Shown here piece after piece: positions 1-8,155 of a DNA stretch of 47,817 nucleotides. The DNA comes from Cytophagaceae bacterium (GTDB lineage: Bacteria; Bacteroidota; Bacteroidia; Cytophagales; Spirosomataceae): contig CANFVE010000020.1 in the NCBI GenBank assembly GCA_947450365.1, forward strand, positions 1-47,817, in the 5' to 3' direction. Each line of letters opens with the position of its first letter. Position 1 is the first letter of the stretch. The position numbers and the translations under genes were made by a program. The notes under the pieces are model-generated. The model had not been told where the DNA came from. It ran no database searches and saw only the letters and a program-made list of their open reading frames with translations.

Positions 1-114
1 ATTTGCTCGCAAATTTACAATTCCTTTCTCGCTAATGAAAATTAGATGGAAAAATTCAGGCATTTTCCGTATTTTCACAGATTATTGTGCCCCTTTACAT
101 TTCCCTATTTTTCC

Positions 115-3100
115 ATGAGATCTATCATTCGTCAACTGTTCCTTTTTCTCTGCATTTCCAGCTCGACTTATGCCCAATCGGACCTGTTTCCACATACCCA
201 ACAGCGGTGGGTTGATTCCGTCTTCGCATCCTTGTCGGCCGATGAGAAAATAGGCCAACTCCTCATGCCCCGTGGAAATTCCAATCCCACCTATGACACC
301 ACCCGCTTATTTTCCATCATTCGCGATTATCATGTTGGGGGATTTGTGCTTTTTGCGGGTTACCCTACGGTCCAAGCACGCCTTGTCAACGAAATGCAAC
401 GCCGATCCAAAGTCCCCATGTTCATTGGAATGGACCTCGAGTGGGGATTGAATATGCGCTTGGATTCGACGGTTCGCTTTCCGTACCAAATGACCCTCGG
501 CGCCATGCAAGGAAACGATGCACTCATCGAGAAAATGGGTTTTCAGATCGCCCAACAGTGCAAGCGTCTAGGCATTCATATCAATTATGCCCCGGTCGTT
601 GACGTCAATAATAACCCGAATAATCCCGTCATTAACTTCCGTTCTTTTGGTGAAAACCGTGATTTAGTCACTCAAAAAGCCCTCGCCTACATGCGCGGTT
701 TGCAAAAAGGAGGCATCATCACATCCGCCAAACATTTCCCCGGACACGGCGATACAGGCACAGATTCCCATTATGATATTCCCGTGCTGGCGCACAGTCG
801 GCAGCGATTGGATAGCTTGGAATTGTATCCATATAAACAGTTGATCGACAAAGGTTTACAAGGCGTGATGGTCGGGCATTTAAGTATTCCTTCCTTAGAT
901 ACCACGGCGATGTTAGCTTCGACACTTTCGAAGCCGATTGTTACGGGTCTTTTGCGCGATGATTTAAAGTTCAAAGGCTTAGTTTTTACCGATGCGATGG
1001 ACATGAAGGGCGCAACCAAAATGTTCCCAGAAGGTACCGCGAACGTGAAGGCGATTTTAGCTGGAAATGATATTTTAGAAACGTTTGTGGATGTGCCGGC
1101 AGCGTTTAATGCGATTAAGAAAGCCTTGGACAACAAAGAAATTACCCAGGATGAAATTGATTTTCGGGTGAAACGTATTTTGGCAGCGAAGGCTTGGGCG
1201 GGTTTGCATCAGTACAAGCCGATTGACATGAATAACTTGATCGCCGAATTAAATCCGGTACAGTCGGAGGTGTTAAAGAAGACCTTGGCGGAAAAGTCGC
1301 TCACCTTGTTGAAAAATCGCGAAAGTATATTGCCACTTCGTCGGCTCGATACGCTGAAAATTGCTTCTCTGGCGATTGGGAAGGCGAATTATGGGTCTGT
1401 GTTTCCTACGGAGTTCCAAAAAATGGCCAATAATTATGTCGAAATGCCAAATTATTACCTCGATGAAACGAGTGCCGATTCGACCATCACTCGGGTAGAA
1501 GCGGCGTTGGCGGAGGCAGATTTGGTTTTGGTGGGTCTTCATGGAATTTCGTATCGGCCGGCCAACAACTATGCGATTAAACCCGCCATTCAGGCCTTGG
1601 TTAAACGATTTACCACCCCCAAAACGGTGCTTAGTTTCTTTGCGAATCCATTTACGATGACGCAATTTGAGAATCTCCAACAGGCCGCGGCCTTGATTAT
1701 GACCTATCAGGATGGGGTGGCTCAGCAAGAAGTTGCCGCCGAAATGATCTTTGGCGCCATCGCCGCTGAGGGAAAATTACCGGTGAGTGCTTCGAAGGAA
1801 TATGCATTTGGGATGGGAATTAATACGCCCATTTTATCTCGTTTAAGGTACCAGATGTTGCCGGAGGCGGTTGGGATTTCAGGAAAATATTTGGAGCATC
1901 ATGTGGATTCCTTAGCTCAAATGGCCATTCAAATCAAAGGAGCACCGGGCGTCGTGGTTTTAATTGCGAAGGAGGGGAAGGTGATTTACCACAAGGCTTT
2001 TGGGAATCAAGTGTATGAATCGTCGGAGCCTTTGAAGAAGACGGATATTTTCGATTTGGCATCGATTACGAAAATAAGTACCTCAGTCCCGGCATTGATG
2101 AAATGGCAGGATGAGGGAAAATTCACCTTGGGCACTACGATGGGTGAATTGATTCCGGACCTCGCGAATAGCAATAAGAAGAATTTGGCTTATCTGGATG
2201 TGTTGACGCATCAGGCGCGCTTACGGGCTTGGATTCCGTTTTGGCAGGATTACATTGATAGTACGGACATGATTGTGCATAGTAAGAAGTTTACGGAACA
2301 ATATGCCAAAGATGAGTTGAAATACAGTTTTGTCGAAAAATACCTCACGAAATCCGCAGGGGAAGAGCGGGTTAAGAAGGCGATCGCTCAGCGAAAAGAT
2401 TTGTGGGCCTCCTGTGTGGATTTGAAAAATGAAGTGACGCGCTGGAAGCCGAAAACACTTTCCTATGCACAATCCGACGAATATCCGATCGCCGTGGCGC
2501 CGAATTTGTATGCACACAAGACCATCGCAGCCCAGATTGTGGATGCGATTAAGACCTCGGCCTTGCGCGATAAAAAGGAATATGTGTATTCAGATTTGTC
2601 CTATTATTTATTGCCTCAAATCGCTCCGCGCATGACGGGCAAATCCTGGACGAATTACTTGTCTGAGACGTTTTATAAGCCTTTGGGGGCAACTACGCTG
2701 GTGTATCAGGCGGAGAAGCATTTCCCGATGGCACGGATTGTGCCGACGGAATATGACTCTTTATTCCGCAAAACCTTGATTCATGGCAAGGTACATGATG
2801 AAGGGGCGGCCTTACTGGATGGAATTTCTGGACATGCGGGCTTATTTGGGAATGCAAATGACTTGGCGAAATTGATGCAAATGTATTTGCAAAAGGGCTA
2901 TTACGGGGGCCAGCAATATTTGTCGGAAGCGGTGGTGAAGCAATGGTCATCCTATCCCTTGTCAATCGAGGAAAATGCGCGTCGCGGGGTAGGATTTGAT
3001 AAAGTGGATCGGAAAAAACCGGGTATTTCGGCGGCGGCGTCAGCGAGCTTGTCGAGTTTCGGGCATTCAGGTTTTACGGGAACCTATACATGGATTGATC

Positions 3101-3234
3101 CGGAACATGATTTGGTCTATGTGTTTTTATCGAATCGGGTGTATCCGACACGAAATAATAGTAAGATCAGCGATGCCAATATTCGCACGGGCATCAATGA
3201 GGTAATTTATCAGGCGATTAAAAAAGGAAATTAA
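115..3234 (+). CDS. secreted GH3 glycosidase (NagZ-like) fused to a serine beta-lactamase-family domain
   Basis: Two-domain envelope enzyme of 1039 residues. The N-terminal half is glycoside hydrolase family 3 of the NagZ branch: KHFPGHGDT...DSH spans about residues 206-219 with the loop His that serves as general acid/base in NagZ, and the nucleophile Asp is D293 in FTDAMDM. The C-terminal half is a class C beta-lactamase/esterase fold with S-I-T-K (S650, K653), Y-S-D near 825 and H-S-G near 984. NagZ-type GH3 domains remove GlcNAc from muropeptides; the fused serine hydrolase may act on peptidoglycan peptides or esters (inference). I start it at 115 because MRSIIRQLFLFLCISSSTYAQ is a good signal peptide, whereas the in-frame ATG at 46 adds 23 residues that spoil it. 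It overlaps the next start by one base (TAATG), so the next three genes are probably cotranscribed. The fusion is a known Bacteroidota arrangement. Confidence 0.9.
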   Translation: MRSIIRQLFLFLCISSSTYAQSDLFPHTQQRWVDSVFASLSADEKIGQLLMPRGNSNPTYDTTRLFSIIRDYHVGGFVLFAGYPTVQARLVNEMQRRSKVPMFIGMDLEWGLNMRLDSTVRFPYQMTLGAMQGNDALIEKMGFQIAQQCKRLGIHINYAPVVDVNNNPNNPVINFRSFGENRDLVTQKALAYMRGLQKGGIITSAKHFPGHGDTGTDSHYDIPVLAHSRQRLDSLELYPYKQLIDKGLQGVMVGHLSIPSLDTTAMLASTLSKPIVTGLLRDDLKFKGLVFTDAMDMKGATKMFPEGTANVKAILAGNDILETFVDVPAAFNAIKKALDNKEITQDEIDFRVKRILAAKAWAGLHQYKPIDMNNLIAELNPVQSEVLKKTLAEKSLTLLKNRESILPLRRLDTLKIASLAIGKANYGSVFPTEFQKMANNYVEMPNYYLDETSADSTITRVEAALAEADLVLVGLHGISYRPANNYAIKPAIQALVKRFTTPKTVLSFFANPFTMTQFENLQQAAALIMTYQDGVAQQEVAAEMIFGAIAAEGKLPVSASKEYAFGMGINTPILSRLRYQMLPEAVGISGKYLEHHVDSLAQMAIQIKGAPGVVVLIAKEGKVIYHKAFGNQVYESSEPLKKTDIFDLASITKISTSVPALMKWQDEGKFTLGTTMGELIPDLANSNKKNLAYLDVLTHQARLRAWIPFWQDYIDSTDMIVHSKKFTEQYAKDELKYSFVEKYLTKSAGEERVKKAIAQRKDLWASCVDLKNEVTRWKPKTLSYAQSDEYPIAVAPNLYAHKTIAAQIVDAIKTSALRDKKEYVYSDLSYYLLPQIAPRMTGKSWTNYLSETFYKPLGATTLVYQAEKHFPMARIVPTEYDSLFRKTLIHGKVHDEGAALLDGISGHAGLFGNANDLAKLMQMYLQKGYYGGQQYLSEAVVKQWSSYPLSIEENARRGVGFDKVDRKKPGISAAASASLSSFGHSGFTGTYTWIDPEHDLVYVFLSNRVYPTRNNSKISDANIRTGINEVIYQAIKKGN

Positions 3235-4124
3235 TGCATGTGTTAATCACAGGAGGGACGGGTTTAATCGGGCAGGCGCTGAGGCAAAAATTGCTGGCCG
3301 AAGGGCATCGCGTATCCATTTTATCGCGTTCTGGGGGTGATTATACTTGGGATGTTGCGAAGGCCTATTTTCAGCCGGAGGCATTTGAGGGGGTGGATGC
3401 CGTGGTGCATTTGGCGGGTGCGGGGATTGCAGATAAGCGCTGGACGGAGGCTCGGAAAAGGGAATTGATAGGTTCGCGGGTAGATTCTTCGGCTTTGTTG
3501 ACTCATGCGTTAAAAACCATTCCCAACCGTGTGAAGGTCGTCGTTTCAGCCTCAGCGATTGGGTTTTATGGGGCGGATTCGGGCGAGGTACGCTGTGAGG
3601 AAACGAGTCCGGCGGGAGCAGATTTTTTGGCTGCATGTACACAGGCTTGGGAGGGGAGTATTTCGGGGGTGGAGGCCTTGGGTATCCGTTTGGTCAAATT
3701 TCGGATTGGCTTGGTATTATCTGCGAAGGGGGGAATATTTCCGGTGCTTTGTCGGCCGATTCGTTATTTAGTCGGGGCGGTATTAGGCCATGGAAAGCAG
3801 TGGCAGTCGTGGATACATGTGGATGATTTGGTGGGAATGTTTAGGCTGGGTTTGGCAGATGAAACCTTGAAAGGCGTATTTAATGCCGTTTCTCCGGGGG
3901 CTATTCGGCACCGGGAAATGACACAAAAAATCGCGAGAGCGATGCACAAACCCTTATTATTGCCACCGATTCCTAGGTTTTTATTGCGCTTGGCCTTGGG
4001 GGAGATGGCCTGTTTGGTATTGGGGGGAAATTTAGTTACGGCAGATAAGATACAAAAGGAAGGAAAATTTACGTTTACATATACGCGTTTAGAAGACGCA
4101 TTAAAGGAATTGCTACATGGCTAA
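3234..4124 (+). CDS. TIGR01777-family NAD(P)-dependent epimerase (YfcH/SDR39U1-like)
   Basis: A 296-residue extended short-chain dehydrogenase-like protein, close to the usual 290-300 residues of the family. The N-terminus carries the Rossmann glycine motif GGTGLIGQAL. VVHLAGAGIADKRW, followed by SASAIGFYG, is typical of the TIGR01777 family, and the C-terminal part resembles the DUF1731 region. The cellular substrate of this family is not settled. The start ATG overlaps the stop of the GH3 fusion gene, and its own stop overlaps the next start by 8 bases, so it is translationally coupled at both ends. It is cytoplasmic: no signal peptide or membrane segment is seen. Confidence 0.88.
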   Translation: MHVLITGGTGLIGQALRQKLLAEGHRVSILSRSGGDYTWDVAKAYFQPEAFEGVDAVVHLAGAGIADKRWTEARKRELIGSRVDSSALLTHALKTIPNRVKVVVSASAIGFYGADSGEVRCEETSPAGADFLAACTQAWEGSISGVEALGIRLVKFRIGLVLSAKGGIFPVLCRPIRYLVGAVLGHGKQWQSWIHVDDLVGMFRLGLADETLKGVFNAVSPGAIRHREMTQKIARAMHKPLLLPPIPRFLLRLALGEMACLVLGGNLVTADKIQKEGKFTFTYTRLEDALKELLHG

Positions 4125-4710
4125 AAGTATTTTGATTTATTGTGGGTCGTCGAAAGGCCATGATTCGGTATATGAAGAGGAGGCGAAGAAATTGGTTCGT
4201 GCGCTGAAAAAATATGATTGCAAGATCATTTTTGGTGCGGGATCGGTGGGTTTGATGGGCGTATTAGCGGATGAATATTTGGCTTTGGGGGGTGATGTGA
4301 TTGGGGTGATTCCGTCCTTTATGGAGCCTTGGGAGGTGAAGCATTTAGGTATTCAGACCTGTCATGTGACGCAGTCCATGCATGAGCGGAAGCAAATGAT
4401 GGCTGAGATGGCGGATGCGGTGATCGCATTGCCGGGGGGATTTGGGACCTTGGATGAGTTGTTTGAGATGCTGACGTGGAAGCAATTGGATTTGCATCAG
4501 ATGCCCGTGTCGATTTTGAATACGGCGAATTATTATCAGTATTTATTGAAGCATATGGATCATATGGTGCAAGAGGGATTTTTGAAGGATCGGAATTTAG
4601 CGGCTTTGCATGTGGAAAGTGATCCGGAGAAATTGGCGGATTGGTTGATCGCCTATGAGCCAGAAAAAATGGAAAAGAAGTGGATTTACAGAGGAAATAA
4701 AGAGGTGTAG
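4117..4710 (+). CDS. LOG-family protein (TIGR00730), nucleoside 5'-monophosphate phosphoribohydrolase
   Basis: A 197-residue Rossmann-like protein. It has the family signature PGGFGTLDE with the acidic residue of PGGxGTxxE, the preceding MHERKQMM segment that supplies the Arg/Lys of the active site, and an N-terminal YCGSSKG phosphate-binding loop. LOG enzymes hydrolyse cytokinin-type riboside monophosphates or other nucleoside 5'-monophosphates to the base and ribose 5-phosphate; in bacteria the physiological role is often purine/pyrimidine nucleotide turnover. The length is normal for TIGR00730. It overlaps the epimerase gene by 8 bases and ends one base before the next ATG. The substrate cannot be assigned from sequence. 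Confidence 0.9.
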   Translation: MAKSILIYCGSSKGHDSVYEEEAKKLVRALKKYDCKIIFGAGSVGLMGVLADEYLALGGDVIGVIPSFMEPWEVKHLGIQTCHVTQSMHERKQMMAEMADAVIALPGGFGTLDELFEMLTWKQLDLHQMPVSILNTANYYQYLLKHMDHMVQEGFLKDRNLAALHVESDPEKLADWLIAYEPEKMEKKWIYRGNKEV

Positions 4711-4711
4711 G

Positions 4712-6355
4712 ATGCGATTTTTGTTGTTCATATTGGTCGGTTTTACATGCTTTTCCCAAAAGCCATCGGAGAATTTAGGGACGGCGGTGAATAGCGAGTA
4801 CATGGAATTAAATCCGGTAATGGCGCCGGATGGGAGGACTTTGTATTTTGGCCGAAAGAATCATCCGGCGAATCGCTTTGGGACGCAGGGTTCTGAGACG
4901 GTAAAGGGATCGCAGGATATTTGGTACGCGGAGTTTATTGGGGGGGCTTGGTCGACGGCCCGAAGAATGCCCGATGTCTTAAATCGTGACCAATACAACA
5001 CCATTTTATCGATTTCGCCAGATGGACAGACGATGCTGGTGAAAGGCGCGTATGTGCAGGGAAATTATGAAACAAGGGGATTTTCCTTGTCAAAAAAGAC
5101 GAAAGACGGCTGGTCCGTTCCGGAGAAAATCAATATTCCAGGCTATGAGCGTTTGAGCAAAGGGCTAAATGAATATGGGTATTTGAGTATGGATGGGAAG
5201 GTCTTGTTGCTGGCTTTTTCAGAGAAGAAGAATAGTGATCGGGATGATATTTACGCGAGTTTTTTAGTGGATGGGGCATGGTCGAAGCCCTTGGGATTGG
5301 GGAAAGATATTAATACGGAGTATTCGGAGACGACGCCTTATTTGGCGGCGGATGGAAGGACGATGTATTTTTCGTCGGACCGACCGGGCGGTCTCGGTTC
5401 CCAAGATATCTACATGACGAAGCGATTGGACGATACCTGGGGTTCGTGGCGCAAGCCGGTGAATGTGGGTCCACCGATTAATACGGAAGAATACGATGCT
5501 TACTATAGTTTGTCGGCCAAAGGCGATTATGCTTATTTTCTTTCAAGCAAAAACTCCCTGGGCAAAAAGGATATTTTCCGATTAGCCTTGGACAAAGAGG
5601 AAGTTCCTGAGGCGCCGGTTTTGGCGGCAGCGAAAGGCGATGCGGGAAAGAAGGATGAAAAGCCGGCCGTTTTGGTCGAGCAAAATGTAAAAACGAGTCC
5701 GATGATTGGGTCGAGTAAGACCTCGGATCCGGTGGTTTTATTGTCTGGCAAAGTGATGAATTCCGCTTCGAATTCGGTTCCGGAGGGGGCATCGGTGACC
5801 TATGAGGATTTGAAAACGGGCCAATTGTTAGGTACTGCCAAACCCGATCCGGTGTCGGGTGTTTATAAATTGGTCTTGCCATACGGGGTAAATTATGGGA
5901 TTACGGCGAAGGCGAATGGCTTTTTGCCGAGTTCGATCAATTTGGATTTAAGCAAATTGAGTGGACGATATTTGGAATTGGATGAACGGGATTTGACGAT
6001 GGCGCCGATTAAAAAGGGCTCGTCGATGACGGTGAATAATTTGTTTTTCGAGTTAGGCAAGGCGAATTTGACGCCAGAATCGGAGCCGGAATTGAAGCGT
6101 TTGGTACAGGTGATGACGGAGAATGGCTCGTTGACCATCGAGATTTCAGGCCATACGGATAATACGGGAACGGATGAGATTAATAATAAATTGTCTCAAG
6201 CGCGCGCGGATGCGGTGAAGAATTATTTATTAGCCGCTGGGATCAATGCCGCACGGATTCAAGCGAAAGGCTATGGCAGCTTTAAACCGAAGGCGACGAA
6301 TGAAACGGAGGAGGGAAGACAGGCGAATCGTCGGGTGGAGTTTGCGATTTTGTAG
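4712..6355 (+). CDS. PD40-repeat / OmpA-family envelope protein
   Basis: A 547-residue secreted protein. Start 4712 gives MRFLLFILVGFTCFSQ, a signal peptide ending before Gln; an upstream in-frame ATG at 4655 lies inside the LOG gene and adds 19 non-signal residues. Residues about 20-330 hold WD40-like PD40 repeats, with segments such as NPVMAPDGRTLYF, TPYLAADGRTMYFSS and AYYSLSAKGDYAYF. About 350-430 looks like a carboxypeptidase-regulatory or Ig-like domain. About 440-547 is an OmpA peptidoglycan-binding domain with ISGHTDNTGTDE and the NRRVEF ending. This PD40-CarboxypepD-OmpA layout is common in Bacteroidota outer-membrane-linked proteins, including some associated with type IX secretion or gliding, but I see nothing that proves such a role here. 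It is the last gene of the four-gene run and is followed by a hairpin. Confidence 0.88.
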   Translation: MRFLLFILVGFTCFSQKPSENLGTAVNSEYMELNPVMAPDGRTLYFGRKNHPANRFGTQGSETVKGSQDIWYAEFIGGAWSTARRMPDVLNRDQYNTILSISPDGQTMLVKGAYVQGNYETRGFSLSKKTKDGWSVPEKINIPGYERLSKGLNEYGYLSMDGKVLLLAFSEKKNSDRDDIYASFLVDGAWSKPLGLGKDINTEYSETTPYLAADGRTMYFSSDRPGGLGSQDIYMTKRLDDTWGSWRKPVNVGPPINTEEYDAYYSLSAKGDYAYFLSSKNSLGKKDIFRLALDKEEVPEAPVLAAAKGDAGKKDEKPAVLVEQNVKTSPMIGSSKTSDPVVLLSGKVMNSASNSVPEGASVTYEDLKTGQLLGTAKPDPVSGVYKLVLPYGVNYGITAKANGFLPSSINLDLSKLSGRYLELDERDLTMAPIKKGSSMTVNNLFFELGKANLTPESEPELKRLVQVMTENGSLTIEISGHTDNTGTDEINNKLSQARADAVKNYLLAAGINAARIQAKGYGSFKPKATNETEEGRQANRRVEFAIL

Positions 6356-6390
6356 CCCCCTCTTTTGTCATCAGGACTCCAAAGGGGGCT
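6354..6390. terminator. intergenic hairpin between convergent genes
   Basis: AGCCCCCT at 6354-6361 pairs perfectly with AGGGGGCT at 6383-6390 across a 21-base loop. It starts at the stop codon of the OmpA-family gene and sits 9 bases from the end of the convergent gene. There is no strong T-run on either side, so it is at best a weak bidirectional terminator or an mRNA 3'-end stabiliser. Confidence 0.5.
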
Positions 6391-6398
6391 AAAATCGA

Positions 6399-6938
6399 CT
6401 ACTTAGAATAATCCGAAAACGAATCGTTCGCGGTTTTACTTCTGAGTTCGATTTTTGGATTGGTCAACCAAAAATCATCCAAATTTTCAATACTCCTATT
6501 TCCAATCGTGATCCTAATGAAGTTTTTCCCCGGAACTAAATCAGATGCGCTTACGAGAAAGCTGAGTTTGGCATGGTCTTTCCCAACGGGCGTGTTCACC
6601 ACTAGGTCATTCAAGCCTCTGACTTTGAAAAAATACAATTTTGTCGAAGCGCTCAAGGCCGGAAAGTAAATATTCGTGTGTATTAACTTCCCATTTACAT
6701 ATACCTCTGGAAGGTCAAAGGGATTCAAGTGATGCGCTTCCATGGATGCCTGGGCAAAAGCCACATCAGTTTTAGGATCGTAATTAAACGTATACACTCG
6801 CGTCGTCAAACCGCCTTTTCCATCGCCTAAATGGGTCGTATCAGACTCAGCAGTTAATTTGATCGATGTGTATTGTGCCGAAACTTGCGTGCTAACTCCC
6901 GCAAGGAGAAGGGATAAAAGTAGAAGCAATTTTTTCAT
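6399..6938 (-). CDS. secreted protein of unknown function
   Basis: I do not recognise a family for this 179-residue protein. The first 22 residues (MKKLLLLLSLLLAGVSTQVSAQ) form a clear signal peptide with cleavage before Gln, so the mature product is periplasmic or surface exposed. The rest is polar and beta-rich, with alternating hydrophobic residues such as YVNGKLIHTNIYF, and reads like a small beta-sandwich of the jelly-roll or galactose-binding type; that fold is only a guess. There is no lipobox and no cysteine pair. It stands alone, convergent with the OmpA-family gene and separated from the glycosyltransferase gene by 177 bases. No TAnnTTTG box is obvious upstream. It could be a lineage-specific protein. 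Confidence 0.75.
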   Translation of the reverse strand: MKKLLLLLSLLLAGVSTQVSAQYTSIKLTAESDTTHLGDGKGGLTTRVYTFNYDPKTDVAFAQASMEAHHLNPFDLPEVYVNGKLIHTNIYFPALSASTKLYFFKVRGLNDLVVNTPVGKDHAKLSFLVSASDLVPGKNFIRITIGNRSIENLDDFWLTNPKIELRSKTANDSFSDYSK

Positions 6939-7115
6939 GGGATATTATGTTTTGGTTTTAAAAAAAAGGATAAAATTATGATCAATAAACTTATAAAAAA
7001 CCTTTCAAATCTTAACATGCCATGGGGAAATTTAATCGCTTGTTTATCCGATGCAAGGGTATTGGGGCGAGCTAAATGCCATTTATTGGCAAAGTGGTTG
7101 TTTGGCGAAGAGGCT

Positions 7116-8117
7116 TTACAACTTCACTGTATCAATAAAATCAATGATCCAGCGGAAAGGCATGCTTGCGTATTTCCGAACGCGTAGAAAGCGTTTGCGG
7201 GGCCCGAGGACCGGGGTTTTGATGTAGAAGCAGGGGAATTGTTTGTAATACTCGTGGCCGTTGGCCATTAAAGTCTGCGCATAATAATCGAAAATGGAGG
7301 CCACATCGCTTTTTTCCTGGAAGGTATAGCGATTTTGGTATTTCGAAATTTCGGTGGGGTGTTCGGGTAAATAACCGGAAAAATGGAAAAAGATAAGCGG
7401 GAATGTATCGTTTACGAAATAGGGTTCGTTGTCATTCGTAATTTCGCGTTCATGGAGGTTCCAATAGGCCATGTTTAGGCCGAGGTGCCGACTTACAAAG
7501 ACATCTTCGTAATAAATAGGCGCAAAATTCACCCATAATTGGTCTACGAACATCCCGTTTTTCAAGTCGATGAAGCAGTGGTCACGTAGACGATCTTTCC
7601 ACCAGGCCAAAAACGAAGTGGTTGTCGCGGAACGTTTGGTTCCCAGAAATCCTAAATTATAAAGGCCTGTATTTAGGTGATCACGTTCTTGAGGCGTGGA
7701 TTCGTCGGGCTGCGGACTTAAAATATGCGGCGTCAGAAATAAGCTATTTTTCTCGAGACCTTTTTCGATTTCGGTCAAGGGTTGAAAAACAATGATATCT
7801 GGGTCAAAATAATGGACGATGTCGGCCTCTGGGTATGTTTGGTACACAAAATCCAAGAAGAACGGTTTCACCGCCGTATTAAGTTCTGTGATGTTATATT
7901 TCGCACAAATTTCATCAAGGTCCTCTATGCCGATTGTATGCAACTCAATCAGGGGATAGGAAGGTAATCTATCCGAAGGGATCTCCGAGACGTCTAAGCG
8001 ATCCACGAGACCTATGAGAAAGGTATAGTCCGGGTTATGCTTGAGCAGCGAATCACCGAGGGATTTGGCTTGTGCCAAATAATTTATGGAGCAAATGGTG
8101 AGCGCTATTTTTTGCAT
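7116..8117 (-). CDS. glycosyltransferase-like protein with a DPD motif
   Basis: A 333-residue cytoplasmic protein. The N-terminus MQKIALTICSINYLAQAKSL, followed by HNPDYTFLIGLVDR, resembles nucleotide-diphospho-sugar glycosyltransferases of the GT-A class (GT8-like). HYFDPDIIVF contains the D-x-D that would bind the metal and sugar nucleotide. The central region FLDFVYQTYPEADIVHYF and the FLAWWKDRL segment fit the same group. The donor and acceptor sugars are unknown. I prefer the ATG at 8117. The longer frame begins with a GTG at 8135 that lies inside a perfect promoter box (8135-8142, minus strand), so that GTG cannot be in the transcript. It is probably a monocistronic gene; the upstream serine hydrolase gene ends 38 bases before this start. 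Confidence 0.75.
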   Translation of the reverse strand: MQKIALTICSINYLAQAKSLGDSLLKHNPDYTFLIGLVDRLDVSEIPSDRLPSYPLIELHTIGIEDLDEICAKYNITELNTAVKPFFLDFVYQTYPEADIVHYFDPDIIVFQPLTEIEKGLEKNSLFLTPHILSPQPDESTPQERDHLNTGLYNLGFLGTKRSATTTSFLAWWKDRLRDHCFIDLKNGMFVDQLWVNFAPIYYEDVFVSRHLGLNMAYWNLHEREITNDNEPYFVNDTFPLIFFHFSGYLPEHPTEISKYQNRYTFQEKSDVASIFDYYAQTLMANGHEYYKQFPCFYIKTPVLGPRKRFLRVRKYASMPFRWIIDFIDTVKL

Positions 8118-8134
8118 GCGAAAATGATCAGGCA

Positions 8135-8142
8135 CAAAAGTA
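8135..8142 (-). promoter_or_regulatory. TAnnTTTG promoter box for the glycosyltransferase gene
   Basis: TACTTTTG on the minus strand matches the Bacteroidota -7 consensus TAnnTTTG. It ends 17 bases before the chosen ATG at 8117, giving a short leader. No TTG at the -33 position is seen. Confidence 0.55.
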
Positions 8143-8155
8143 CGAAAAGCCCAAG

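Noticed and set aside
46-114. Upstream in-frame ATG extending the GH3 fusion by 23 residues
   Set aside because: The extension is aromatic and basic and breaks the signal peptide that begins cleanly at 115.
771-1136. Antisense frame of 121 codons inside the GH3 domain
   Set aside because: The sense frame has intact catalytic motifs through the same bases.
6978-7187. Plus-strand frame of 69 codons between the orphan secreted gene and the glycosyltransferase
   Set aside because: Its second half is antisense to the well-supported glycosyltransferase end, and the product resembles no protein family.
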